A DNA stretch of 64,000 nt, taken from contig NZ_CP054839.1 of NCBI RefSeq assembly GCF_018141105.1, positions 3,596,001-3,660,000 on the forward strand, given 5' to 3'. The position numbers and the translations under genes are program-made. The notes below the pieces were generated by a model. It was not told the origin of the DNA. It did no database searches and saw only the letters and a program-made list of their open reading frames with translations. This document shows positions 41,339 to 48,893 of this stretch, piece after piece; within the stretch, counting starts at the first letter, position 1; each line of letters begins with the position of its first letter. The DNA comes from Saccharopolyspora erythraea. GTDB lineage: Bacteria > Actinomycetota > Actinomycetes > Mycobacteriales > Pseudonocardiaceae.

Positions 41339-41662
41339 ATGGCTACCAAGCAACGGAGATCGGGAGGTCGTGAGGGGACGACGGTGAACCTGCCGGGCGT
41401 GACCGCCCAGTTCCACCAGCCCGATCACTACATCCCCACGCGCGATGACCTCGCGGGCGCGGTGAGCACCGTGCGGAGCTATCTTCCGTCCGGCAAGGCG
41501 ATGGTCTTCTACGGCGGGCTGGGAGCGCTGGCGGCATTCGACGTGCTCGCGTGGCCCGTGGCCGCGGCGATCGGAGTGGGCACCGCGTTGGCCCAGCAGG
41601 CCGCGGCCGAGGGCGGGTCTGGTTCCGCGGGTGGCCGGCGGTCGGCTGAGCAGTCGAGCTGA
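41339..41662 (+). CDS. Small single-span membrane protein of unknown function, paralog 1
   Basis: A 107-residue protein. A basic N-terminus (MATKQRRSGGREGTT) and PDHYIPTRDDLAGAVSTVR lead into a hydrophobic stretch (about 57-85, YGGLGALAAFDVLAWPVAAA) that is probably one membrane span. The C-terminus is Ser/Gly-rich. GGAGGAGGAG precedes the ATG. A clear paralog starts at 44984 (same TKQRR start, PTRD motif, YLPS and FYGGLGALA). I do not recognise the family. Confidence 0.75.
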   Translation: MATKQRRSGGREGTTVNLPGVTAQFHQPDHYIPTRDDLAGAVSTVRSYLPSGKAMVFYGGLGALAAFDVLAWPVAAAIGVGTALAQQAAAEGGSGSAGGRRSAEQSS

Positions 41663-41709
41663 GGCGTGCGGGTCGTCGAGCCGGCGCTCGGCGGCCCGGT
41701 TTGCGGTGG

Positions 41710-41913
41710 TCACGACGCGTCGGACAGATAGCGCCGCGCGCGGCGTTCGATGAGGATCGGAAGGTAGTTCGCGATCCGGGCTGTGGGCACGTACTCGGAT
41801 GCCGCGATGTCGACCGCCGATGACACGCGCTCCCTGGGTACTGCCGGGAACTTGCGGGCGAGCTCGTCGTTGACCAGCGCGAGTTCTCGTTCGAGCCACT
41901 CGTGATCGATCAT
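41710..41913 (-). CDS. Small three-helix-bundle dimerisation-domain protein
   Basis: A 67-residue helical protein: LALVNDELARKFPAVPRERV then VPTARIANYLPILIERRARR. The pattern matches a small actinobacterial family described as a three-helix bundle dimerisation domain. GAGGTG precedes the ATG at 41913; the longer frame to 42030 adds unrelated sequence. Function unknown. It converges with the small membrane protein gene. Confidence 0.65.
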   Translation of the reverse strand: MIDHEWLERELALVNDELARKFPAVPRERVSSAVDIAASEYVPTARIANYLPILIERRARRYLSDAS

Positions 41914-42201
41914 GGCCGCACCTCGCTGTCGGGCGACAGAGCTCCCGGTGGACCCGCGACGGGTCACCGCCGGTGCTTCGAACATCGGAGCGAAACGGAA
42001 CGGACCGGATGGTCCGATCCTTCGGACCATAAGAGCAGGCGTCTACAGCATCCGCTACCGCACCCGGCGTCGTCGGGGATCAAGCCACCGAGGCCGTGCG
42101 TGCTCGTCACCGATTCCTCGGCGACTAGGTCAGGAACTGACCGATATGGCCTCTAGCGTTGCCCTTGATCGAAGCAAGTGGAACAACGGAGGGCGGAGAT
42201 C

Positions 42202-42759
42202 ATGACCTACAACGAGCTGACCACCCGCGACCAGGCCGATGCGCCGGAGATCACCGGCGAGCGCGCCGACCTGCTGGCGATGCTGGCCAAGCACCGGCAC
42301 TTCCTGCGCTTCACCACCCGTGAGCTCACCGACGAGCAGGCCGGGCGGCGGACCACCGTCAGCGAGCTGTGCCTGGGCGGTCTGATCAAGCACGTGACCG
42401 CGGTCGAGCGGAACTGGGTGGAGTTCATCCTGCATGGTCCGTCGGCGATCGGGGACGTCGACACCATGACCGAGGCCGACCAGGCCCGGTGGGTCGACGG
42501 GTTCCGCCTGCTGCCGGGTGAGACCCTGGCCGCCGTGCTGGCCGACTACGCCGAGGCGGCTCGCCGGACCGACGAACTGGTCGCCACCCTGCCCGACCTG
42601 GACGTCACCCAGCCGCTGCCGAAGGCCCCCTGGTTCGAGTCCGGCGAACGGTGGTCGGCTCGCCGGGTGCTGCTGCACGTCATCACCGAGACCGCCCAGC
42701 ACGCCGGCCACGCCGACATCATCCGCGAGTCCCTGGACGGCGCCAAGAGCATGGGCTGA
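42202..42759 (+). CDS. DinB/DUF664 family protein
   Basis: A 185-residue four-helix-bundle protein of the DinB superfamily. The metal-site histidines are seen in LIKHVTAVERNWVEF and in HVITETAQHAGHADIIRESL. Members include mycothiol- or bacillithiol-dependent transferases and maleylpyruvate isomerase; this actinomycete uses mycothiol, so a mycothiol S-transferase role is possible. GGAGGGCGGAG precedes the ATG. The exact activity cannot be assigned. Confidence 0.82.
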   Translation: MTYNELTTRDQADAPEITGERADLLAMLAKHRHFLRFTTRELTDEQAGRRTTVSELCLGGLIKHVTAVERNWVEFILHGPSAIGDVDTMTEADQARWVDGFRLLPGETLAAVLADYAEAARRTDELVATLPDLDVTQPLPKAPWFESGERWSARRVLLHVITETAQHAGHADIIRESLDGAKSMG

Positions 42760-42781
42760 CGGCGGGCGCGCTCGGGAGCGC

Positions 42782-43315
42782 TCATTCGCCGAGCCGTAGC
42801 TGGTCTCCGGCGCGTGAGGCCGCGACCGCCACGGCCGCGTGCGAGGCGAAGATCCAGGCGAGTTGCTCGCTCAGCGCGGTGAAGCCGTAAGGCTGGTTCG
42901 CATACAGGTCCAGGGCGCCGAGCTGGTCGGAGTCGGTGAAGAGCTGGAAGCCCATCATGGCCCCGATTCCCAGTTCGCGAGCCCTGGGCGCGTAGCGCGG
43001 CCAACGCTTCTCGGCGCCCATGTGCACGACGCGGAACCACGTCGCGTCGCGGGCGGCGTCGTAGCACGGTCCCTCCCGCAACTCGCCCTGGGCGCTGTCG
43101 GAATCGGCCACGAGCTGACTCGTCGCGGCCAACGTCCGCACCTGCTCGCCGCGGACGAGCAGCACGCCGGCGTGGTCGCACCCGGGCACGGTGTCGACGG
43201 CCAACCGCGAGACGCGGACGAGGGTTTCGGTCACCGTCCGCACCTGCATCAGCTCGCGTGCGACCTCGGCCATCGTGAGCGCGAACTCGTCGGCGCTGTC
43301 CTGGAGCCGTCCCAT
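42782..43315 (-). CDS. GAF domain protein lacking the usual ANTAR domain
   Basis: A 177-residue protein with a single GAF domain (VPGCDHAGVLLVRGEQVRTL, then GPCYDAARD, GIGAMMGFQLFTDSDQLGAL and ANQPYGFTALSEQLAWIFAS). In actinobacteria this GAF type is normally followed by an ANTAR RNA-binding domain of about 60 residues; here the chain stops directly after GAF at GDQLRLGE. The reading frame downstream shows no ANTAR helix. It may be a truncated regulator or an independent sensor domain. Confidence 0.8.
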   Translation of the reverse strand: MGRLQDSADEFALTMAEVARELMQVRTVTETLVRVSRLAVDTVPGCDHAGVLLVRGEQVRTLAATSQLVADSDSAQGELREGPCYDAARDATWFRVVHMGAEKRWPRYAPRARELGIGAMMGFQLFTDSDQLGALDLYANQPYGFTALSEQLAWIFASHAAVAVAASRAGDQLRLGE

Positions 43316-43406
43316 GTGCCCCCTACCGTCTGTCCGAGCCCCACGAGCGCCACGGAACGCGGCCTCGGGGCGTCCCAAGGCAGTACCCCGAACTCCAGCA
43401 CGAGAA

Positions 43407-43433
43407 CCCCTCCCGGCAAGTAGTCGGGAGGGG
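43407..43433. terminator. Hairpin near the IS110 insertion
   Basis: CCCCTCCCG and CGGGAGGGG, perfect 9-bp arms with a 9-nt loop, between the GAF gene promoter region and the IS110 transposase end. It could end the leftward transposase transcript. Confidence 0.5.
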
Positions 43434-43527
43434 AGAGGTAGGAGGGTTGCCGCGGCCCTCAGGGTGGTACCCGGTTGTCGGCCGGCATCCGGGCACCGGG
43501 CGTTGCCCGCCGGGGAGCTTCGAGGAG

Positions 43528-44845
43528 TCTCAATGATCGTGTCAAGCCGCGTCGGTCTGGGGCGGTGGCGTGATCTGGAAGGTGCGGCCGTCGCGCAGCA
43601 GTGCCCAGATCACGTCGACCAGGCGGCGGGCGAGCGCGATCAATGCCTGGGTGTGCCGTTTCCCCTCGCCGCGTTTGCGCTGGTAGAAGGAACGGGAGGG
43701 GCTGTCGGGGCGTTTGATGCTCGACAGCGCGGCGAGGTAGAACACCCGCCGCAGGCCGCGGTGGTAGCGCTTCGGGCGGTGCAGGTTGCCGCGGACGCGC
43801 CCGGAGTCACGGGGGACGGGGGCCAGGCCGGCGTAGGCGGCCAGGCGGCCAGGGTTGCCGAAGGTGGTCAGCAGGTCGCCTCCGGTGTCGGCAAGCAGCT
43901 GGGCCCCCAGGATCGTGCCGAAACCGTCGACGCTGGTGATGCGTTCGGCCTCGGGGTGGGTTTCGAAGCGTTCGCCGAGTTGTTTGTCGAGGTCTTTGAT
44001 TTCCCGGTCGAGCTCGAGCAGTTGGCGGGCCAGCCGGGCGATCAGCGGCGCGGTGATCGTTTCCGTGGGCAGCGCCACGGTTTGCTCGCTCGCGGCAGCC
44101 AGTGCTTTGTCCACGATGGACGGGACGCTGCGGGTGTGGGCCTGGTGTTCGGTCAGATAGGACCGCAGCCCGTCCTCTCCGGCGGCGCGGACGCCGTCGG
44201 GGGTCTGGAACCCGGTCACCAGGATCAGCGCGGAGCGGGTGGAGAAGTCGAACGCCCGCTCCAACGACGGAAAGATCGAGGCGAGCAGTTCGCGGATCCG
44301 GTTGATTCCGCGCACCCAGTCGGCCATGAGGTCCTCGCGGCGGGCGGTGAGCACACCCAGATCGGAGACGATGTCGTTTGGGCTGGTCACCGGGGTCAGG
44401 TCCCCGCGCATGCGGGCGGTTTCGGCGATGGTGCGGGCGTCTTTGGCGTCGGTCTTGCCCTCGCCGGCGAACGCTCCGGCCATCCGGTTGACCAGCCGCC
44501 CGGGCACGTAGACCACCGGCTGCCCGGTGCCCAGCAACAACGTGATCAGCAGGCCGGCGGCGCCGGAGGTCATGTCCACCGCCCAGACCACCTCGCCTGC
44601 CTTCTTGCCGGCCCGGGCGATCAACGCCTCGATCGCAACTTGGCCGTTGGTGACCTTCTGGCTGAATACGACCTTGCCGGTCTCGTCCACCACACACGCG
44701 TGGTGGGTGTGCTTGCCGACGTCGATGCCGACCCAGACGATCTCGCGGACCTTCACCGAGCCCGTCCTCCCGTCATCCCAGCTCAACCCCGTGGACGACC
44801 CCGCCGGCAGCTCCATAAACAGCGACCACGCGCACAGATCTCAAT
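43528..44845. mobile_element. IS110-family insertion sequence (approximate limits)
   Basis: The element is defined by its transposase at 43542-44756. IS110 elements lack terminal inverted repeats, so the limits are uncertain. The heptamer TCTCAAT occurs just outside both gene ends (43528-43534 and 44839-44845) with similar flanks and may mark the junctions. The noncoding part 5' of the transposase (44757-44983) is where IS110-group elements encode their guide (bridge) RNA, so the right limit may be further out. Confidence 0.5.
43542..44756 (-). CDS. IS110-family transposase (DEDD recombinase)
   Basis: A recombinase of about 404 residues. The N-terminal RuvC-like domain has VGIDVGKHTHHACVVD, WAVDMTSGAAG and GEGKTDAKDARTIAE, giving the DEDD acidic set. 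The C-terminal Tnp20 domain has SVDGFGTILGAQLLADTGGD and LAPVPRDSGRVRG with the presumed catalytic serine. It looks intact. I chose GTG 44756 behind GGGAGGA; an ATG at 44816 would add 20 residues. IS110 enzymes work with a structured RNA from the element's noncoding end. Confidence 0.92.
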   Translation of the reverse strand: MKVREIVWVGIDVGKHTHHACVVDETGKVVFSQKVTNGQVAIEALIARAGKKAGEVVWAVDMTSGAAGLLITLLLGTGQPVVYVPGRLVNRMAGAFAGEGKTDAKDARTIAETARMRGDLTPVTSPNDIVSDLGVLTARREDLMADWVRGINRIRELLASIFPSLERAFDFSTRSALILVTGFQTPDGVRAAGEDGLRSYLTEHQAHTRSVPSIVDKALAAASEQTVALPTETITAPLIARLARQLLELDREIKDLDKQLGERFETHPEAERITSVDGFGTILGAQLLADTGGDLLTTFGNPGRLAAYAGLAPVPRDSGRVRGNLHRPKRYHRGLRRVFYLAALSSIKRPDSPSRSFYQRKRGEGKRHTQALIALARRLVDVIWALLRDGRTFQITPPPQTDAA

Positions 44846-44983
44846 CAGCGGTCAGGGCGTCCAGAACAGCGAGGCGGCCACTCCTCGGGAGCCACCCAAC
44901 GGCAAGACAACATCAGCCACACCCCGCCGCCCTGGGCATCCAGAACACCACGTCCTGAACACCAACGATCTTATGGAGAGAAC

Positions 44984-45328
44984 ATGACTACGAAGCAGCG
45001 GAGGCCAACGGGGCGTGAGGCGACGACCGGGAACCTCCGGGAGGTCGCCGCCGTGCTCGACCAGCCCGATCGCTGCATTCCCACGCGCGATGAGCTCGTG
45101 TTCGTGTTCAACATCGTTCGGGGATATCTGCCTTCCCCCAGGATGATGGCCTTCTACGGCGGTCTGGGAGCACTGGCCGTTCTGGAGGTGATCGAGTGGC
45201 CCGTGGTGGCCGCGATCGGCCTGGGCGCCGCTGTGGCACGACGATCCAGTAGCGCGCGAACCGGCGAACTGGTCTTTCATCACCGGAATCAGCTTGGAGT
45301 GGCCGGTCGGTCTGCGAACACACCGTGA
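44984..45328 (+). CDS. Small single-span membrane protein, paralog 2
   Basis: A 114-residue paralog of the protein at 41339. MTTKQRRPTGREATTGNL, PDRCIPTRDELVFVFNIVRG, YLPSPRMMAFYGGLGALAVL and IEWPVVAAIGLGAAV all align. The tail (about 88-114) differs and overlaps the convergent VOC gene by 40 bp, so its original C-terminus may have been replaced. GGAGAG precedes the ATG. The IS110 element ends just upstream of it. Function unknown. Confidence 0.7.
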   Translation: MTTKQRRPTGREATTGNLREVAAVLDQPDRCIPTRDELVFVFNIVRGYLPSPRMMAFYGGLGALAVLEVIEWPVVAAIGLGAAVARRSSSARTGELVFHHRNQLGVAGRSANTP

Positions 45329-45744
45329 AGCATCCCGGTGGCTTCCCCGATCTCGATGAGGTAGCCGTCCGGGTCGCGGAGGTAGCACCGCAGCTCGGCC
45401 TTGCGGTCCTTGGGTTCGGTGAGGAAGTGCGCGCCTTTCGCGCGGGCGTCCGCGTAGAACGCGGCGATGTCGGCGACCCGGATGTTGAGGAACGCCGACA
45501 CCGGGTCCCCGGGCTGAGGCGGGGTCAGCACGATGTCCGGCTTGTCGGGTGTGGGTCCGCCCCCGGGGTTCATGATGATCCAGCTGTTGGCGCTCCGGAC
45601 GGTGGTGGGGTTCTCGGCCAACACGACCTGCCCGCCGAAGATGTCGGCGTAGAACTCCCGCGAGACCCTGACGTCACGCACGGTCAGGAAGTGCGTGACG
45701 ACAAGTCCTTGCTGCGGTGCGGGGAAGTCGTCGTGGTCGGTCAC
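45289..45744 (-). CDS. VOC family protein
   Basis: A 151-residue VOC-fold protein (THFLTVRDVRVSREFYADIF, then ELRCYLRDPDGYLIEIGEAT). The C-terminal metal glutamate is in YLIEIGE. Several actinobacterial relatives are annotated as glyoxalase-like or dioxygenase-like proteins of unknown substrate. It overlaps the 3' end of the small membrane protein gene and lies just after the sigma-factor pseudogene on the same strand. Confidence 0.85.
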   Translation of the reverse strand: MTDHDDFPAPQQGLVVTHFLTVRDVRVSREFYADIFGGQVVLAENPTTVRSANSWIIMNPGGGPTPDKPDIVLTPPQPGDPVSAFLNIRVADIAAFYADARAKGAHFLTEPKDRKAELRCYLRDPDGYLIEIGEATGMLHGVFADRPATPS

Positions 45745-45958
45745 GGGTGCCTCCTGGCGATCGTTCGGGCGCGACGTGCACGGAGTCGGCGCCAGGTGGG
45801 TGCCGGCAACTCCGGCTTCCCCGCCGGACCGAGGGGCAAACGATTAGCAAGGATTCCGCCGAGCACTGGGCACACCTCTGCGGACCCGTCGACGAACTTT
45901 TCGAAGCCGGCGCCCAGGAATCGAGCGCCTGAGCCGGGCGAGGCGTGGCGGCCCTGGC

Positions 45959-46853
45959 TCAAACTCCGTAGGCCGGTCGGAGCAGCCCCTGCTGGGCCGG
46001 TGCTGCGGTCGTCTCGGACGTCTCGGTTGCCTTGGCCGGGGCGTGTCCGTGGTAGCCGGCCAGGTAGGTGCCCGCGGGGACACCGAGCACGAGCGGGGCC
46101 AGGAACACGCGCAGCGACCGGTTCACGTCGGCCAGTTCGTCGGCCAGCCCACGGCAGCGCTCGCAGTTGTCCAGATGCTCGCGGACCTGATCGGTTTCCC
46201 GGCCGGACAGGCTGCCGCGGGTCCAGCCGCCGAGCCGGTCCACGGTGGGGCGGCAGCCGTCCGGTGGGTTCCCGGCCACGTGTACCTGGAGGTAGGCCAT
46301 GCGGAGGCCCTGTCTGGCGCGGTAGGCCAGCGCGGCCACGCCGTTGGGAGTGAGACCGAGCAGCGGCGCGAGCTGCTGGGGCGACTCGCCCTCGACCCAC
46401 GGTGTGCCACAGCACGGTCTGCCAGCGCTCCGGCAGGCGGGCGAAGGCGCGCAAGGCCAGCGAACGGTCCAGTTCGACGACCGCGGAGTCCTCGAACGGC
46501 TCGCTGATGGTCTCCAGCCGGACGCCCAGCGTCGTGGTCACGTCCTCGGCCAGCCGCAGCGGCCGGTCCTTGCGGGCCCGGTTGTAGGCGACGTGCTCGA
46601 CGGTGACCAGCAGGTAAGGGCGGAACGCCTCGTCAGGACCGCGGCCGGCGCGCAGCGCGTCCAGCACCCGGGCGAACGCCTCGGCGACGTGGTCGTCGGC
46701 TTCGTGCGCGGACCGGGCAAGCTGTCGCGCGAGGTTGCGGGCGGCGGTCCTGTGCCGCTCGTAGAGCAACTCGTACGCGTCGGCGCCGCCCGCGCGGACC
46801 GCGATGATCAGGTCCCGGTCGCAGGGCCCCGGAACGTACTCGTGCGTGGCCAT
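45959..46853 (-). pseudogene. ECF-like sigma factor with zinc-finger tail, interrupted by a +1 frameshift
   Basis: From ATG 46853 (preceded by AGGAGCG) the frame encodes sigma region 2 (YELLYERHRTAARNLARQLA, DDHVAEAFARVLDAL) and the start of region 4 (LPERWQTVLWHTV). At 46396-46398 an extra base in a CCC run (plus strand) shifts the frame. Ignoring one base restores EGESPQQLAPLLGLTPNGVA and then ALAYRARQGLRMAYLQVHVA, followed by a zinc-finger-like HLDNCERCRGLADELADV and a Pro/Ala tail ending at 45959. Both halves keep good conservation, so the lesion is recent, a sequencing error, or a programmed shift. As written, the product would lose its DNA-binding helix. Confidence 0.8.
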
Positions 46854-47005
46854 ACCGCTTCGCTCCTGTGGTGACAGCAGTGGTTGACAACGGAACACCG
46901 CTGCCTCCATGCCATGACGCGAGAGCTGTACGCCCATTCGGGTGATCTTGTGTCGGAGGTGGGCCTGATGCCGTCACATGACGCTCCGTCACGTGTTCGG
47001 AAGGT

Positions 47006-47218
47006 GTGACAGACCCCTGGCAGCTTATCGGCATCATGCTGGCGAGTTCGGTCCTCGGCTTGGGCCGGCCGGCGTTGTTCCTGCTCGCCGTGCTCGCGCA
47101 CCACCGCTGGCGCATCCCCGTGCGCGACGTGGAACGCCTGATCGACGCGTCATTCCGGCGCGGAAGCCCAGGAATCCGGCGGAGGCGCGCCTCGCGCCGC
47201 GAATCGGCGTCCCGGTAG
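47006..47218 (+). CDS. Possible small membrane protein
   Basis: A 70-residue frame from GTG 47006 with one hydrophobic segment (QLIGIMLASSVLGLGRPALF) followed by an Arg-rich C-terminus (RRGSPGIRRRRASRRESASR). The sequence ahead of it has inverted GTCAC/GTGAC motifs (46975-46995) that could be regulatory. I recognise no family, and the ribosome site is weak. Confidence 0.4.
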   Translation: MTDPWQLIGIMLASSVLGLGRPALFLLAVLAHHRWRIPVRDVERLIDASFRRGSPGIRRRRASRRESASR

Positions 47219-47370
47219 CGAGCACGCGAACCGGGCGTTGCCGTGGACGTCTGGGCGTTCCCTTGGTTGCGTGGCGGAGATCAATCGCACTCCTCGTGCT
47301 CGTGGGGCATCCCTCGGCAGCCCGGGGCGTCTTCCAGTGCGGGAAAGGCCGACTGGAGGGAGCAAGGACA

Positions 47371-47883
47371 ATGGGGATCAGGCCGACGAAGCGCAGCGGG
47401 TACACGGTCGCCCTCGTCGCGGCGGCGGTGGCCGGGCTCGGCATGCTCGGGGTGAGCGCCGCGCAGGCCACGCCGCCTCCGCCAACGCCGCCTCACTGCG
47501 GTGCGGGCGACGTGATCGTCTCGACGGCCGAGCAACCCGCGCCGAATGACCAGGAACGGCTCTACATGCTCACCGTGCAGGCCAAGCCCGGCGTGCAGTG
47601 CCTGGTGAGCGGTGCGCCGGAGAACCTGACCTTCTACGGTCAGAGCGGCGCGCTGCCCATCAACGTCGAGCTGCCTCCGCCGGGTAGCGGAGAACAGGTC
47701 GTCGTGGCCGAGGGGCAGCGGGCTGTTGCCTACCTCGGCGGGCCCAAGACCGAGGGGCCTGCCAGAGCCGCCTCTGTCAGCTTCACCTTGCCCGGCGACG
47801 ACGCCCCGATCCGGACGGAGTGGGTCCGCGGTGGTGTCGATGGTCCGCTGCGGGCCGGCAACTTCACGACCGGGGTCAGCTGA
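47371..47883 (+). CDS. Exported DUF4232-like protein
   Basis: A 170-residue secreted protein. The signal peptide (GYTVALVAAAVAGLGMLGVS) ends near AQA-T, and a short Pro-rich stretch follows. The mature part has the DUF4232-like pattern: a first cysteine (PPHCGAGD), LTVQAKPGVQCLVSGAPENL with the second cysteine, and a C-terminal beta-rich region. Members are secreted or lipoproteins of unknown function. GGAGGGAGCAAGGA precedes the ATG at 47371. Confidence 0.75.
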   Translation: MGIRPTKRSGYTVALVAAAVAGLGMLGVSAAQATPPPPTPPHCGAGDVIVSTAEQPAPNDQERLYMLTVQAKPGVQCLVSGAPENLTFYGQSGALPINVELPPPGSGEQVVVAEGQRAVAYLGGPKTEGPARAASVSFTLPGDDAPIRTEWVRGGVDGPLRAGNFTTGVS

Positions 47884-47895
47884 CCCGGACGACGG

Positions 47896-47912
47896 AACGG
47901 GACTTTCCCGTT
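47896..47912. terminator. Short hairpin after the DUF4232-like gene
   Basis: AACGGGA and TCCCGTT around CTT, 12 bp past the stop codon. A similar GGGGACTTTCCCC hairpin occurs near 50984, so this GGGACTTTCCC element recurs in the region. Confidence 0.55.
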
Positions 47913-48238
47913 GTGAGAGGGCGGGAAGTGCCTTCTCGGCGTGACAGGGGGAGGGCTGACTTCGGAGTGTCCTGGCGAATATGGTTGCGCGCCAAGCAAA
48001 GGCTGCTTTTGTCGCCAGTCGGGCAAGGATTGACCGGTCGGGGTTCTGTTGTGGCAGTGGCTTTTGAACGCAGCGCGCTGAGGGAGGCCGGCGGTACCGG
48101 TCGACCAGCACGCGATTGGCACCTTCGAGGTACCGGGTGATCTCGTTCGGCGGAGATCGCCTGGTTCCGGATGCGCGCGGTGCCGTGCTGTCCGAGGGTC
48201 GAGGCGCAACCGATCAACCGACCTGATCAGGAGGAACC
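47913..48238. other. Intergenic region ahead of a small exported protein gene
   Basis: No protein similarity is visible in either strand. The segment 47970-48070 is less GC-rich. The promoter of the gene at 48239 must lie here, and GGAGGAACC just before its start codon is the ribosome site. Confidence 0.35.
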
Positions 48239-48559
48239 GTGTCGCGCACCGTAGTTCGGATGACCGTGGCCACCACCCTCGCCCTCGGACTGGGCCTGGC
48301 CGGAGGCGCCGCCTTCGCCGATGAGGCCCCTGTGATCCCGGGCCTGTCCAACCTGTCCAAGCTCCAGGAAGGCCAGCCCGGCAAGAGCGAACCGGGCAAG
48401 GCCGAGACGAGCGTTTCGCACTCGAACGGCGAGCGCACGTCGACCAAGGACGACCAGCAGCAGGACACCACCTCGCAGAGCAGCGACGGACAGCAGGAGC
48501 AGGGCGACCGCGAACCGACGACGCGGCCGGCAGGCGGCGGCGAGTCCATCGGCGACTGA
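48239..48559 (+). CDS. Small exported hydrophilic protein
   Basis: A 106-residue protein with a signal peptide (VRMTVATTLALGLGLAGGAA, cleavage near AFA-D). The mature part is low-complexity, rich in Gln, Asp, Ser and Thr (KDDQQQDTTSQSSDGQQEQG), and lacks cysteines. It is probably a disordered secreted or cell-wall-associated protein. It starts with GTG behind GGAGGAA and ends at a strong hairpin. Function unknown. Confidence 0.7.
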   Translation: MSRTVVRMTVATTLALGLGLAGGAAFADEAPVIPGLSNLSKLQEGQPGKSEPGKAETSVSHSNGERTSTKDDQQQDTTSQSSDGQQEQGDREPTTRPAGGGESIGD

Positions 48560-48572
48560 GCCGCGGCACGGC

Positions 48573-48613
48573 AACATCGCCCCGGTCCGCCACGAGCGGG
48601 CCGGGGCGATGTT
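48573..48613. terminator. Strong hairpin terminator
   Basis: AACATCGCCCCGGTCCGC and its complement (one mismatch) around a 5-nt loop, 14 bp past the exported-protein stop. The right arm runs into the first codons of the SIS fragment at 48609, which argues against that fragment being an expressed gene. Confidence 0.8.
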
Positions 48614-48851
48614 CGTCAGGCCCTCGGGGCTATACAGCCCGGCGCTGGCCGAGGCCGCCGAGCAGGTTGTGCTCATCCCCGCCGAGGGCGTGGCGTTCTT
48701 CCCGTCGCTCGCGCCGGGCATGGCCGTCGCGCAGGCCATCGTCGCACATCTGTCCACAGTGGACCACGAGCGGACCGGGCGGTCGATCGAGGCGGCCGAG
48801 GCGCAGTGGGCGCGCTTCGGCCTGATGCACCGCCGGCCCAGGCGGGGCTGA
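48609..48851 (+). pseudogene. C-terminal SIS-domain fragment of a MurR/RpiR-type regulator
   Basis: The 80-residue frame SPALAEAAEQVVLIPAEGVA, FFPSLAPGMAVAQAIVAHLS, then EAAEAQWARFGLMHR matches the end of the sugar-isomerase (SIS) domain of RpiR/MurR regulators. The HTH domain and most of the SIS domain are absent. The ATG lies in a terminator arm and has no ribosome site. It is a truncated relic. Confidence 0.65.
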
Positions 48852-48893
48852 CCGGCAGCCCGCGCCACTGGCCCGCCGGGGCCGCGCGGTCGA

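Noticed and set aside
41913-42030. Longer N-terminus for the three-helix-bundle protein
   Set aside because: The added residues are not family-like, and a GAGGTG ribosome site lies directly before the shorter start.
46380-46420. Programmed frameshifting in the sigma factor gene
   Set aside because: No convincing slippery heptamer with a downstream stimulatory structure was seen; a simple +1 base in a C run explains it, so it is listed as a pseudogene with the alternative noted.
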